Assembly: GCF_016765585.1 (NCBI RefSeq)
Contig: NZ_JAESWC010000008.1
Span: 124,001 to 188,000, forward strand
Source: Clostridium rhizosphaerae
GTDB taxonomy: Bacteria > Bacillota > Clostridia > Clostridiales > Clostridiaceae
DNA: 64,000 nucleotides
Direction: 5' to 3'
Made by a program: the position numbers and the translations under genes
In this document: positions 9,521 through 18,198 of the stretch, in pieces
Layout of the letters: every line of letters starts with the position of its first letter
Position numbering within the stretch: the first letter of the stretch is position 1
Notes under the pieces: generated by a model
Seen by the model: only the letters and a program-made list of their open reading frames with translations
What the model was told of the DNA's origin: nothing
The model's database searches: none

Positions 9521-10501
9521 TTATAATTGCATTTTTTTTAAAAGTCTATGATAATAATCTTTTACAAAAGGTGAATTTATTGCTTTTTCATCTATAGGAA
9601 GCTTCTTATTTACTACAGCTGAATTAATAAGGGCATTTCTCTGAAGAATATTTTTGCCTCTCCAGCCGCATGAGGTTACAGCATATTTTTCTTTAAAAAT
9701 ACTATTATCTATATTAATCAGCTCTTCTAAGCTAATATCTTTCATATATTCATAAGGTTTAAATTGTTCAATTTGAGATAATTTAATATCTATATTAAAT
9801 GGGCACACATTTTGACAGCTGTCACAGCCAAACATTCTTCCACTAAGTTTTTCAAACCAAATATCTTCAATTTGTTTTTTCTGAGTTATATATGATAAAC
9901 ATATATTAGGGAAACTTCCGGCTCTATTTACAGCCTTTGTTGGACACTCCTTTAAACATAATGTACATTCCCCGCATTTTTGCTCAATTGGTTTATCTCT
10001 CCTAAGCTCAAGGTCCGTTATAATTTCTCCTAAAAAAACATAAGAACCATACTTCTCTGTTATAACCATATTATTCTTACCTATAAAACCTATTCCGCAT
10101 AAATAAGCAATATATCTCTCCGGCAGTGTATTGCTGTCAACAAAATACTTTGCCTCTCCCCCTAAACTTTCAATGAATTCACAAACCTGTTTTAAATAAT
10201 AAGAGACTACCTGATGATAGTCTTTTCCTCTAGTGTATTTTGAAAAATAAATCTTAGGATCTTCCTTGTCTTCGTACAAATAAGGAAAAGCTATTGATAT
10301 AATTGTTTTTCCATTCTCCATATTATTAAAAGGATTAATTCTCTTTTCTATATCTTGCTCTTCAAACTCATTTTCTTGATTATTAAGCTTTCTTTCCTCG
10401 TAAAAGGATCTTAATTCTTCAAAAACTCTGCACTCACAAAATCCAATTGTATCAAGACCTAAATGCTTACAAAAATCAACTATGCTTTCTTTATAATTCA
10501 T
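9521..10501 (-). CDS. queG: Epoxyqueuosine reductase QueG
   Basis: About 326 residues. QueG reduces epoxyqueuosine to queuosine at position 34 of tRNA, using cobalamin and two [4Fe-4S] clusters. The two ferredoxin-like cysteine clusters are in CGECTLCLKECP and, further on, CDSCQNVCP. The N-terminal half is the cobalamin-binding part. It is somewhat shorter than E. coli QueG because the C-terminal HEAT-like extension is missing. ATGs at 10511-10513 and 10499-10501 are both possible. The first overlaps the AAAGGA site, so the second is given. Confidence 0.9.
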   Translation of the reverse strand: MNYKESIVDFCKHLGLDTIGFCECRVFEELRSFYEERKLNNQENEFEEQDIEKRINPFNNMENGKTIISIAFPYLYEDKEDPKIYFSKYTRGKDYHQVVSYYLKQVCEFIESLGGEAKYFVDSNTLPERYIAYLCGIGFIGKNNMVITEKYGSYVFLGEIITDLELRRDKPIEQKCGECTLCLKECPTKAVNRAGSFPNICLSYITQKKQIEDIWFEKLSGRMFGCDSCQNVCPFNIDIKLSQIEQFKPYEYMKDISLEELINIDNSIFKEKYAVTSCGWRGKNILQRNALINSAVVNKKLPIDEKAINSPFVKDYYHRLLKKMQL

Positions 10502-10563
10502 TATAATATTCATTCCTTTAAATATCTTTTCTTAAGTTTATCACTTTTTTCACCTAAGCTAAA

Positions 10564-11148
10564 CTAAATAATCATTTCATTATAAATCTTTTGTTTTCTT
10601 CCTCTGTAGTCTTTTATCTCTATTATTGTATTAGATTTTGCTGATATAACCTTGGCAGGTATCCCTACAGCTGTTGAATTGCATGGAACATCCTTAAGCA
10701 CTACTGCATTTGCTCCTATTTTAGCATTATCTCCTATATATACTGGTCCTAAAACCTTTGCTCCAGTACCAATGATTACATTATCTCCAATAGTTGGATG
10801 TCTTTTTCCTTTTTCCTTTCCAGTTCCCCCAATAGTAACACCATGGTATATTGTTACATCATTACCTATCTCTGCTGTTTCACCAATAACAACACCCATG
10901 CCGTGATCTATAAATAATCCTCTGCCTATCTTTGCTCCAGGATGAATTTCAATACCTGTTAAAAATCTGCTGAACTGAGAAACTAATCTTGCTAGAACAA
11001 ATAACTTACTTTTATATAATCTGTGAGCCATTCTATGAAACATCATTGCATGTATTGATGGATACAATAATAACACTTCAAAAGCACTATTTGCTGCAGG
11101 ATCATTTTCTAGTATATTTTTTATATCATACTTTAAATTTTTGAACAT
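10564..11148 (-). CDS. cysE: Serine O-acetyltransferase
   Basis: 194 residues from an ATG with a run of seven G 5-6 bases upstream; the frame itself is open 23 codons further. It makes O-acetyl-L-serine from serine and acetyl-CoA. A short N-terminal helical region is followed by a left-handed beta-helix of hexapeptide repeats ([30 protein letters not shown]). The N-terminal domain is short, as is usual in Gram-positive CysE. It lies downstream of cysK, so both enzymes of cysteine synthesis should share the Cys T-box. Confidence 0.94.
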   Translation of the reverse strand: MFKNLKYDIKNILENDPAANSAFEVLLLYPSIHAMMFHRMAHRLYKSKLFVLARLVSQFSRFLTGIEIHPGAKIGRGLFIDHGMGVVIGETAEIGNDVTIYHGVTIGGTGKEKGKRHPTIGDNVIIGTGAKVLGPVYIGDNAKIGANAVVLKDVPCNSTAVGIPAKVISAKSNTIIEIKDYRGRKQKIYNEMII

Positions 11149-11169
11149 AGTGTCCCCCCCTTTCTGTTT

Positions 11170-11257
11170 AATTAAGAATGAAGATTGAAGAATGAAGAAT
11201 TGAATGATGTTTTTCATTCTTCATTCTTAATTGAATAAACTGCCACGCAGTTTATTC
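11170..11257. repeat. Palindromic repeat between cysK and cysE, plus a second hairpin
   Basis: Perfect 15-bp arms at 11170-11184 and 11218-11232 are built from GAATGAAGA-type units. A second hairpin, 11233-11242 with 11248-11257 (GAATAAACTG/CAGTTTATTC), covers the cysK stop. Similar GAAGAATG/GTAGAATG units recur at 24288-24425. It could modulate read-through into cysE or be a small mobile palindrome. Confidence 0.55.
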
Positions 11258-12163
11258 ATAAAGTCCCATTGAAAGATACTTCTCTCCTCCATCTGGAGCT
11301 ATTGTTACTATCTTTTTACCTGCACCTAGTTCCTTAGCAAGCTTTATGGCAATTGCAACATTGGCACCTGAGGATATACCTATAAGAATTCCTTCCTCTT
11401 TTGCTACTAGTCTTGCTGCTTCAAAAGCTTCTTCTTCGCTTGCAGTAAATACTTTGTCTACGAATTCTTTATTATATATTTCAGGTATGAACCCTGCTCC
11501 TATACCTTGTATCTTATGAGGTCCAGGCTGTCCTCCTGAAATAACTGGAGACTTTTCTGGTTCAACTGCTATGACCTTAACCTCTGGTCTAAGTTCCTTT
11601 AATCTCTTTCCAACTCCTGATATTGTTCCGCCTGTACCTACACCAGCAACAAACATATCTAAATCAGTTACATCCTTAACTATTTCTTCAGCAGTAGTAG
11701 CATAATGTTTGTTTGGATTTGCCTCATTAATAAACTGCTGAGGAATATAAAAGCCTTTTTCATTTTCAGCAATTTCTTGTGCTTTTGCTATAGCACCCTT
11801 CATTCCTTTAGCACCTTCAGTTAAAACAAGTTCTGCTCCATAGGCTCTTATTAAGCTTCTTCTTTCAACACTCATTGTTTCAGGCATAACTATAATAACT
11901 CTATAGCCTTTAAGCCTTCCTATCATAGCTAAGGCTATTCCTGTATTTCCACTAGTTGGCTCTACTATTGTATCACCTGCTTTAATAAGACCTAATTCTT
12001 CTGCCTTTTCTATCATTCCAAGTGCTGCTCTATCTTTAACACTTCCGCCTGGATTATACTTTTCAAGCTTAAGATAAATCTCAGCCATACCTTCCTTTAC
12101 TATATTATTAAGTTTTAATAAAGGTGTATTACCTACCATTTCCAATGTATTATTAAATATCAT
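11252..12163 (-). CDS. cysK: Cysteine synthase A (O-acetylserine sulfhydrylase)
   Basis: 303 residues, fold-type II PLP enzyme. It makes L-cysteine from O-acetylserine and sulfide. Lys43 in NPGGSVKDRA is the PLP lysine. The substrate loop TSGNTG (residues 70-75) and the phosphate-binding GTGGT further on are intact. A strong AAGGAGG site precedes the ATG. It is first in the cysK-cysE unit behind a T-box. Confidence 0.96.
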   Translation of the reverse strand: MIFNNTLEMVGNTPLLKLNNIVKEGMAEIYLKLEKYNPGGSVKDRAALGMIEKAEELGLIKAGDTIVEPTSGNTGIALAMIGRLKGYRVIIVMPETMSVERRSLIRAYGAELVLTEGAKGMKGAIAKAQEIAENEKGFYIPQQFINEANPNKHYATTAEEIVKDVTDLDMFVAGVGTGGTISGVGKRLKELRPEVKVIAVEPEKSPVISGGQPGPHKIQGIGAGFIPEIYNKEFVDKVFTASEEEAFEAARLVAKEEGILIGISSGANVAIAIKLAKELGAGKKIVTIAPDGGEKYLSMGLYE

Positions 12164-12226
12164 GATTTTTCCTCCTTATAATCCTTTATATTTTTATTTT
12201 TATATTCATTTTATTTTTTACTTCCA

Positions 12227-12271
12227 TTATCCAGGCTATACTCACCCATGGTTATGAGTTAGTCTGGATAA
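12227..12271. promoter_or_regulatory. Long imperfect hairpin between the T-box and cysK
   Basis: TTATCCAG at 12227-12234 and CTGGATAA at 12264-12271 form the base of a 45-base stem-loop with further paired blocks (ACTC with GAGT). It begins right after the T-tract of the T-box terminator. It may be an operator, a second RNA control element or an RNA-stabilising stem. The function is unknown. Confidence 0.35.
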
Positions 12272-12555
12272 AAAAATAAAAACTCCGCCTCTTATAAATA
12301 TAAGAGACGAAGTTAAACTTCGCGGTTCCACTCTAATTGGATAAATTATCCCACCTTACTCGAGCACATTATCATGCTCTATCACTATAACGGGTGAACC
12401 CGATGCAGCCTACTGTATAAATTAAAATTTATATTTCGGCACATAGCTCCGAAGGGCACTTCACATAAGCTTCTTCATAGAAACCCTCTCAGCTTTGGGA
12501 ATCCTCTCTGTATGTTCCATCTATGCTACTTTCCTTCTTCACAGCATTTCCGACT
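12272..12555 (-). promoter_or_regulatory. T-box leader (tRNA-Cys) of cysK-cysE
   Basis: The minus strand carries the conserved T-box GAGTGGAACCGCG (around 12319-12333). Upstream is a stem I with AGAGAGGA and GCTGAGAG features. The terminator pairs 12281-12294 with 12301-12314 and is followed by T residues. The specifier loop reads GAAGTGCCC, giving a TGC (Cys) codon at 12456-12458. The UGGA bulge matches the U73-CCA end expected of tRNA-Cys. Uncharged tRNA-Cys should therefore prevent termination and switch on cysteine synthesis. Confidence 0.93.
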
Positions 12556-12633
12556 AAATTACTATGATTTCTATATTTATATTATATGCTATCTATTTAA
12601 TTTGTCAACACTTTATTGAAATAAATTCCTTTT

Positions 12634-13374
12634 TTATTTGCAAAATCTATGACTTCCTATTACTTTAATTAGAGGTCTTGACCATATCCATGCATTGGTA
12701 GTCTTTGCAGGATTATAATAAAATACCGCTCCGCCAGATGGATCCCATCCGTTTAATGCATCTCTTGCGGCTTTAAGCGAAGATGGATACATTTGTGCAT
12801 GTATTTGTCCGTCTACTATGGCTGTAAAAGCTCCCGGCTGATATATTACTCCTGCAACGGTGCTCGGGAATCTAGCATCTCTAGTCCTGTTCATTATAAC
12901 TGCACCAACTGCCACCTGTCCCTCGTATGGTTCTCCTCTGGCTTCTCCATTAATCAGTCTCGCTAAGAGCATAACATCTGCATTATTAGAATTATCCACA
13001 TTAGCAGCTGCTGTAGTCTGCCCTGTTGAAGCTCCTTGGCCACCAGCATACTGTCCTGCATTTATACCCAAGGAATTTAGAGTGCTGTCCCCAGCAATTC
13101 CATCAACCTTAAGACCATTTTTAGACTGATAGCTTCTGACAGCAAGATAAGTGTTATAGCCATATACACCATCTAAACCGCCACTATAATATCCCCAAGC
13201 TCTAAGCCTTCTTTGAATTTCAGTTACTATAACACCTCTTGAACCCCATTTATATGCTACCGCGCCAACGGGATTATTGATTGGAGCAAAATAAGTGGAA
13301 GTTCCTAAGTATGTAATCATTATTACAGCAAGATATAAAGCTATTTTCTTAAGGCTGAATACTTTCTTTATCAT
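12634..13374 (-). CDS. sleB: Spore cortex-lytic enzyme, SleB type
   Basis: 246 residues. A non-cleaved or signal-like hydrophobic segment spans about residues 7-25. A PG_binding_1 domain follows at roughly 45-105 (RGVIVTEIQRRLRAWGYY). The C-terminal Hydrolase_2/SleB catalytic domain covers about 130-246, with catalytic-type Glu in ARLINGEARGEP. It acts on spore peptidoglycan during germination. The ATG at 13372-13374 was chosen for its GAGGAGGGA site; the frame extends nine codons further. No ypeB partner is adjacent, so a role in vegetative wall turnover cannot be excluded. Confidence 0.85.
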   Translation of the reverse strand: MIKKVFSLKKIALYLAVIMITYLGTSTYFAPINNPVGAVAYKWGSRGVIVTEIQRRLRAWGYYSGGLDGVYGYNTYLAVRSYQSKNGLKVDGIAGDSTLNSLGINAGQYAGGQGASTGQTTAAANVDNSNNADVMLLARLINGEARGEPYEGQVAVGAVIMNRTRDARFPSTVAGVIYQPGAFTAIVDGQIHAQMYPSSLKAARDALNGWDPSGGAVFYYNPAKTTNAWIWSRPLIKVIGSHRFCK

Positions 13375-13484
13375 CTTATCCCTCCTCATTACCATATACA
13401 AATATTCATAAATAGTTTGTGCTTATAGCTAAAAATAATACATTTAAAATATTATAGTGAACTACTTATAAAAAACTTAAAAAT

Positions 13485-13519
13485 AAAAAAACCCCACAGC
13501 ATATTTACTGCAAGGTTTT
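13485..13519 (-). terminator. Rho-independent terminator of the Mg-NRAMP operon
   Basis: The stem AAAACC(TT)GCAG pairs with CTGTGGGGTTTT around a short loop and runs into seven T on the minus strand, directly after the transporter gene. Confidence 0.75.
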
Positions 13520-13527
13520 ATAGCATT

Positions 13528-14754
13528 TTATAAAAAGGAGCTTACGAGCGTAATAACAGTCAAAACTATTATCAATAAAACTGTAGTTTTTGATATAAAA
13601 TTTTGAAGTTTGTTATTTGTATGCTCTCCCATAACTTCTTTATCATTGACTAAATTAATCATAAAAATTAATACTACAGGACAAAGTATTCCTGCTAACT
13701 GCTGAGTTACAAGAATTATTTTAATAAGAGATATTCCTGGAAATAGTACTATAATAGCACTGACAATAATGATAAATAAGAATAAACCAAAAAACACCGG
13801 TGCTTCTTTGATTTTATTATTTAACCCGCTTTCAAAACCAAAAGCTTCACAAACTGCATAAGAGGTTGAAAGTGGAATAACAAAACATGCTAAAAATGAT
13901 GCTCCAAAAAGTCCTACTGCAAATAGAATAAAGGAATAACTCCCCGCCAAAGGCTTAAGAGCTAACGCTGCATCCTGAGCAGTGTTTATATTTATACCAA
14001 ACTTATGAAGAGTTTCTGCCGTACATATAGTTATGAATAAGGCTGTTAATACTCCCCAAAAAGTTCCTAAATAAACATCCAGCTGCTCATACTTGTAATC
14101 TTTAAGTGATATCCCCTTATCTACAATAGAGGATTGAAGATAAAACTGCATATAAGGAGTTATGGTTGTACCTACCATTCCAATTAAGGCTAAAGAATAA
14201 TCCTTTGTAAAATTAGCATTTGGTCGTACAACACTTGTAAAAACTTCTGGCCAATGTGGTTTTACTAAAAATGCAGTTATAACATAACTGAAAAATGTAA
14301 GAGTAAGTCCTAGAAATACCTTTTCAGCTGTTGAGTAATCTCCCTTCATTAAAATAAAAGGGATTAAGAAAGTGATAATTGGTATTGAAAAATATTTACT
14401 TATATGAAATAATTCCAAACTTGCCGCAATACCTGCAAAATCGCCAATACAAACTCCTATATTAGCTACTAATAGTACAAACATCGCAAAGAACGCAAGT
14501 TTAACACCGTATCTTTCTCTTATTAAATCTGATAAGCCTTTTCCTGTAACTACAGCCATCCTTGCGTTCATTTCCTGAATAACTGCAAGACCTATTCCTA
14601 TTGCAAATAGTCCCCACAGCATTGAGTATCCGTATTGTGCACCAATAACAGAATAAGTAGTTACTCCACCGGCATCATTTCCTGCATTGGCTGTAATTAA
14701 TCCTGGTCCTAATATTGTTAATACAAATAAAAATTTGTTCCATCTTTTCTTCAT
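13528..14754 (-). CDS. NRAMP-related divalent cation transporter, probable Mg2+ importer
   Basis: 408 residues with about eleven membrane helices, NRAMP fold. The two metal-site motifs depart from Mn2+/Fe2+ transporters. Helix 1 reads NAGNDAGG (residues 23-30), so canonical DPGN is DAGG at 27-30. Helix 6 reads ITPYMQ, so canonical MPH is Thr199-Pro200-Tyr201 and the transition-metal-preferring Met is lost. NRAMP-related magnesium transporters described from C. acetobutylicum and Eggerthella lenta have altered motifs at these places. The gene lies 34 bp behind an MgtE-like regulatory protein in an operon led by an M-box, which supports Mg2+ import. Older automatic labels would read manganese transporter. 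Confidence 0.85.
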   Translation of the reverse strand: MKKRWNKFLFVLTILGPGLITANAGNDAGGVTTYSVIGAQYGYSMLWGLFAIGIGLAVIQEMNARMAVVTGKGLSDLIRERYGVKLAFFAMFVLLVANIGVCIGDFAGIAASLELFHISKYFSIPIITFLIPFILMKGDYSTAEKVFLGLTLTFFSYVITAFLVKPHWPEVFTSVVRPNANFTKDYSLALIGMVGTTITPYMQFYLQSSIVDKGISLKDYKYEQLDVYLGTFWGVLTALFITICTAETLHKFGININTAQDAALALKPLAGSYSFILFAVGLFGASFLACFVIPLSTSYAVCEAFGFESGLNNKIKEAPVFFGLFLFIIIVSAIIVLFPGISLIKIILVTQQLAGILCPVVLIFMINLVNDKEVMGEHTNNKLQNFISKTTVLLIIVLTVITLVSSFL

Positions 14755-14788
14755 TTACTGCACCTTCTTTCCATAAACTAAAAAAGTT

Positions 14789-16051
14789 CTAACTGACTTT
14801 TTTAGTACGTCTTCTCCAGGTTGGAAGGAAGACTTCATCTATAATATCCGTCATTATTACTATACCGCAAAGTTTATCTTCCTCATTAACCACAGGCATG
14901 GAAAGAAGGTCATATTTTACTGCAAGTTCTATAGACTCATCTATTCTTTCATCATCTTTAACCTTTATTACATTTGTATCCATAATATCCTTAAGCTTGT
15001 TTTCCGGAGCTGAAACAATTAAATCTCTAAGCGATACAACCCCATTAAGCTTTTCTTCTTCATCAACAATATATATATAGTAAGCTACTTCATCATCCGG
15101 TTTAAGTTCTCTTAAAAGTTCTATAGTTTCCTGTGTTGTTATATTAACATTAAAAGCTATAAAATCTTTATTCATTATACTTCCAACAGTTTCCTCTTCA
15201 TATTCCATAAGCACTCTGACTTCATCAGCGTCTTCTTTTTCCATGCTCATAAGAAGTTTTTCTGCTGTTTCTTCATCTACTTCATCAAGTATATCCGCAA
15301 TTTCATCATTTGGCATGCTGTCAAAAACCTCAACCATTTTGGATTCACTAAGGCTTTCTAAAAGATCCTTTTGAATTTCAGGCTCTATTTCTTCAAAGGT
15401 ATCCGCTGCTAAATCTTCATCTAGACTTTCAAATACCTTAGCTCTATAATTTACATCCATTTCTTCTAATATATCTGCTAAGTCTGCAGGATGAAGCTTT
15501 GAAAGCTTTTGATATGGAACTGTAAGCTTGAGATTATCATTTACCATTTCAAGAGATTCAACACTTTCCCACATTATCAAACTATCGGAGGCATTTTTGT
15601 TCATTAAATTATAGAAGCCTTTTACAACCCCTTCAATTCCAAGTCTTCTTCCTAAAGCTAAAACTCCTGTGTCAACCGCAAGCACTCTAAGTTCTCCTGC
15701 TATCTCGCCCATTCTAAGGTCATTAACTCTTACAAGCTTCTTGCCATTTATATCAACAATCTGTTTGTCTAAAAGATGTTTTGATAAAAGATAGGAAAAA
15801 CTTCTTGGTATAATTTCCTTTGCATCCTTAACTTTTATTAGTATATCTCTTTCATCTTCATAGAAATCAATATTTCTAAATTCGTAGTTAAAGATTTCTC
15901 CATCCTTTTTTATCTTATAGCCAATTGCTCTTGGATATCCATCTTCCGTAGTTACATAAATATCCCATACCTTACCAATAACATCGTCATACTCATCATA
16001 AACTTTCTTGTATAAAATGTTGCTTAAAAAGAAATTGGTTAGCTTTTTCAT
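14789..16051 (-). CDS. Soluble MgtE-like protein: PRC-barrel, MgtE N-domain and two CBS domains
   Basis: 420 residues with no membrane helix. The N-terminal half holds two PRC-barrel-like segments (about 5-65 and 90-165). An MgtE N-domain superhelix follows (about 180-285, LHPADLADILEEMD). A CBS pair ends the protein (about 290-415; second CBS LSMPVVNEEDKLCGIVIMTD). In true MgtE these modules sense cytosolic Mg2+ and gate the attached membrane domain. Here that domain is absent and the next gene is an NRAMP-type transporter. I infer it is a separate Mg2+ sensor or gate for that transporter. ATG 16049-16051 has the better-spaced GAGGAG site; 16055-16057 is too close. Confidence 0.87.
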   Translation of the reverse strand: MKKLTNFFLSNILYKKVYDEYDDVIGKVWDIYVTTEDGYPRAIGYKIKKDGEIFNYEFRNIDFYEDERDILIKVKDAKEIIPRSFSYLLSKHLLDKQIVDINGKKLVRVNDLRMGEIAGELRVLAVDTGVLALGRRLGIEGVVKGFYNLMNKNASDSLIMWESVESLEMVNDNLKLTVPYQKLSKLHPADLADILEEMDVNYRAKVFESLDEDLAADTFEEIEPEIQKDLLESLSESKMVEVFDSMPNDEIADILDEVDEETAEKLLMSMEKEDADEVRVLMEYEEETVGSIMNKDFIAFNVNITTQETIELLRELKPDDEVAYYIYIVDEEEKLNGVVSLRDLIVSAPENKLKDIMDTNVIKVKDDERIDESIELAVKYDLLSMPVVNEEDKLCGIVIMTDIIDEVFLPTWRRRTKKVS

Positions 16052-16087
16052 AGTCATTCTCCTCTCTTTTTGCAGAGGAATGCCTAA

Positions 16088-16171
16088 TCAGAATAGAACA
16101 GCCTCCCTCTGCCTGTATTTAATTTTCGCTTTAAAATTGTCCTCTCGTATCGAGGGGCACCGTCCATTCAT
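16088..16171 (-). CDS. Possible 27-codon leader ORF between M-box and the MgtE-like gene
   Basis: An ATG at 16169-16171 follows a GGTGGTGAG site and opens 27 codons (MNGRCPSIREDNFKAKIKYR then QREAVLF) before TGA. It lies past the M-box terminator and 36 bp before the MgtE-like gene. The peptide is basic with no membrane segment and no known family. It may be a translated leader or chance; hairpins in the same stretch (CCTCTCGTATCGAGGGG) could explain the conservation of spacing instead. Confidence 0.3.
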   Translation of the reverse strand: MNGRCPSIREDNFKAKIKYRQREAVLF

Positions 16172-16230
16172 CTCACCACCCAATAAGTATAATTATTTTG
16201 CCCAAATATTGGTTTATAAATGAAAGAAAA

Positions 16231-16421
16231 TAAAAAAAGAGCGCAAAGGCTCTCTAAAATTCAACAATAGCTTTCGTTGAGTTTTAGCACTATAGGGCGT
16301 AAGACAAAAGTCTAAGCTGCATTAGATAAAACCTTAATTCGGTAGTATCTGTTGACCATGAGTTGGCATCTCTCGATGTTTCCCGGTAGCAGCGTATATC
16401 CATATAGGAGCCTCACCTAAC
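16231..16421 (-). promoter_or_regulatory. M-box (ykoK) magnesium riboswitch with terminator
   Basis: The minus strand begins GTTAGGTGAGGCTCC at 16421. It continues with the family landmarks TACGCTGCTACC, GGTCAACAGA, TTAAGGTTTTATCTAATGCAG and GCTAAAACTCAACG, closely following the M-box consensus. A terminator stem, 16238-16242 with 16249-16253, leads into a long T run. An alternative stem (CTAAAACTCAAC with GTTGAATTTTAG) can form before it. In this family Mg2+ binding favours the terminator, so low Mg2+ turns the downstream genes on. Confidence 0.96.
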
Positions 16422-16445
16422 AAATATATTTTCTTTACACTATAA

Positions 16446-16473
16446 ATTATATTACAAAAAACTTTAAATGCAA
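16446..16473 (-). promoter_or_regulatory. Sigma-A type promoter of the Mg-NRAMP operon
   Basis: On the minus strand TTGCAT (16468-16473) and a perfect TATAAT (16446-16451) are 16 bases apart, about 25 bases ahead of the M-box 5' end. Confidence 0.7.
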
Positions 16474-16598
16474 CTATATTAGGCTAAAAATAATTAAATT
16501 TGTTTATTATTTTATATTAAATTTGTATTGTTAATGTTTTCATCATGTTTTCTCTTACTATTTATCATTCTCTCTTATTCTCACATTGATTTTTATGT

Positions 16599-17486
16599 CT
16601 ACTTAGAATGAACTACAATTTGATTATCTACCAGCTCAACTTTAACTTTATTCTTTCCTTTCAGGCCCAAAGCTTCTAAATATTCCTTTGGTATTTGCAG
16701 CCTTCCATTTTGATCCATAACAATAAGTTCTTCATGTGTATCTTCTTTTTGTATGGTTTCTTTATTTAATTCCTCGCTGCTTAAAGAATTAAACTCATCA
16801 AGATAGGAGCTTTTTATTAAAAATTCACTGCTTGTTCTTCCATCTCTTATAGCAACAACTCTATTAACCTTTTTAGAAAGCTCCATGTCATGAGTTACTA
16901 TTATTACAGTTACTCCTAAATTTTTGTTAATATCTCTAAAAACATCTAATACCTGAGAGGAAGTTCTAGTGTCCAATGCCCCTGTTGGTTCATCTGCTAG
17001 AAGAAAACTTGGGCTATTAGAAAGCGCTATAGCTATAGCGACTCTTTGCTGCTCTCCACCTGAAAGCTCATAAAGCTTATTATTTTTTCTGTGAGAAAGT
17101 CCCACCATTTCTAAAAGCTCTACAGCTCTTTCCCTCTTTCTTTTTCCCGTAAGATACATTGGAAGCTCAACATTTTCTAATGCAGTTAAATAGTTAACTA
17201 GATTTCTAGCATTATTCTGCCATATAAAGCCTACAGTCTCTCTCTTATATTTGATAAGCTCTTTATCCGTAAGCTTTAATAAATTTTTTCCATCTACTAA
17301 GAGAGTACCTGCGGAAGGTCTGTCTAAACCGCCAAGCATATTTAAAAGAGTTGACTTTCCGCTTCCACTGCTGCCAATTATAGCCATAAGCTCTCCATCT
17401 TCAACGTTCAAATCCAATCCCTGCAGCGCAACTACCTCTATGTCTTTTGTCTTATATATCTTTACTAAGTTTTCACATACTACCAT
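16599..17486 (-). CDS. ABC transporter ATPase with a C-terminal SpoVT/AbrB-like domain
   Basis: 295 residues from the preferred ATG. MacB/LolD-type ATPase: Walker A GSSGSGKS (38-45), signature LSGGEQQR (141-148), Walker B FLLADEP (161-167). Residues about 254-295 (MDQNGRLQIPKEYLEALGL) look like an AbrB swapped-hairpin domain, which is unusual on an ABC ATPase. The start is set by AAAGGAG, eight bases before 17486, and overlaps the previous ATPase gene by 14 bp. It is last in the four-gene export operon. Confidence 0.88.
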   Translation of the reverse strand: MVVCENLVKIYKTKDIEVVALQGLDLNVEDGELMAIIGSSGSGKSTLLNMLGGLDRPSAGTLLVDGKNLLKLTDKELIKYKRETVGFIWQNNARNLVNYLTALENVELPMYLTGKRKRERAVELLEMVGLSHRKNNKLYELSGGEQQRVAIAIALSNSPSFLLADEPTGALDTRTSSQVLDVFRDINKNLGVTVIIVTHDMELSKKVNRVVAIRDGRTSSEFLIKSSYLDEFNSLSSEELNKETIQKEDTHEELIVMDQNGRLQIPKEYLEALGLKGKNKVKVELVDNQIVVHSK

Positions 17487-18195
17487 TATTAGCTTCTCCT
17501 TTAAAAAGCTCATTTTGCTTTTCTTCTATAACCAAACCATCCTCTAAGGTTATAACACAATCACCAAGCTCCATCATATTAGGATCATGAGTAGTCATTA
17601 CGATAGTTATGCCCTCTTTTTCAACCAAATCCCTAAAAAGCTTCATAACTAAAACAGCATTATGAGAATCAAGTTCTGCAGTGGGCTCATCAGCAAATAT
17701 AATTCTTGGATTGTGAGCAATTGCCCTGGCAATTGCTACTCTTTGCTGCTCGCCTCCAGACATCTCCTGGGGCCTATGATGCATTCTTTTTGTAAGTCCA
17801 ACAAGTTCTAAACACTCTTCAGCTCTCTTTTTAGCCTCACTGTAAGAATAACCTGCAATTTTTAATGCAAACTCTACATTTTCAAAGGCAGACATAAGCG
17901 AAATCAATGCAAAAGATTGAAAAATAAAGCCCATATGTTTTCTTCTTATATTATCTATCTTATTTAAGGTCAACTTTGTTATTTCTTCTCCATCAAAAAC
18001 AAGTTTGCCTGAACTAGGTTTATCTAGTCCGCCCAATATATTTATCAAGGTGGTTTTTCCTGAACCAGACCGCCCCTTTAGTATTGTCAACGTTTTAGCT
18101 TCTATATTTATATTTATATCTTTCAAAGCATGTACAACATCTTTGCCTACATGAAATTCTCTACTTATAGCTTCAGTACTAATAATTGGAACCAT
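17473..18195 (-). CDS. ABC transporter ATPase (MacB/LolD type)
   Basis: 240 residues with a full nucleotide-binding domain: Walker A GRSGSGKTT near residue 41, signature MSGGEQQRVAIARA, Walker B IIFADEPTAELD, and the H-loop TTHD. It starts 3 bp after the permease stop and overlaps the next ATPase gene, so the genes should be translationally coupled. Two different ATPases beside one permease suggest a heterodimeric motor. The substrate is unknown. Confidence 0.92.
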   Translation of the reverse strand: MVPIISTEAISREFHVGKDVVHALKDININIEAKTLTILKGRSGSGKTTLINILGGLDKPSSGKLVFDGEEITKLTLNKIDNIRRKHMGFIFQSFALISLMSAFENVEFALKIAGYSYSEAKKRAEECLELVGLTKRMHHRPQEMSGGEQQRVAIARAIAHNPRIIFADEPTAELDSHNAVLVMKLFRDLVEKEGITIVMTTHDPNMMELGDCVITLEDGLVIEEKQNELFKGEANNGSM

Positions 18196-18198
18196 AGC

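Noticed and set aside
13528-14754. Manganese transporter MntH
   Set aside because: The transition-metal motifs are altered in both helices and the operon is led by a magnesium riboswitch, so Mn2+ is the less likely substrate.
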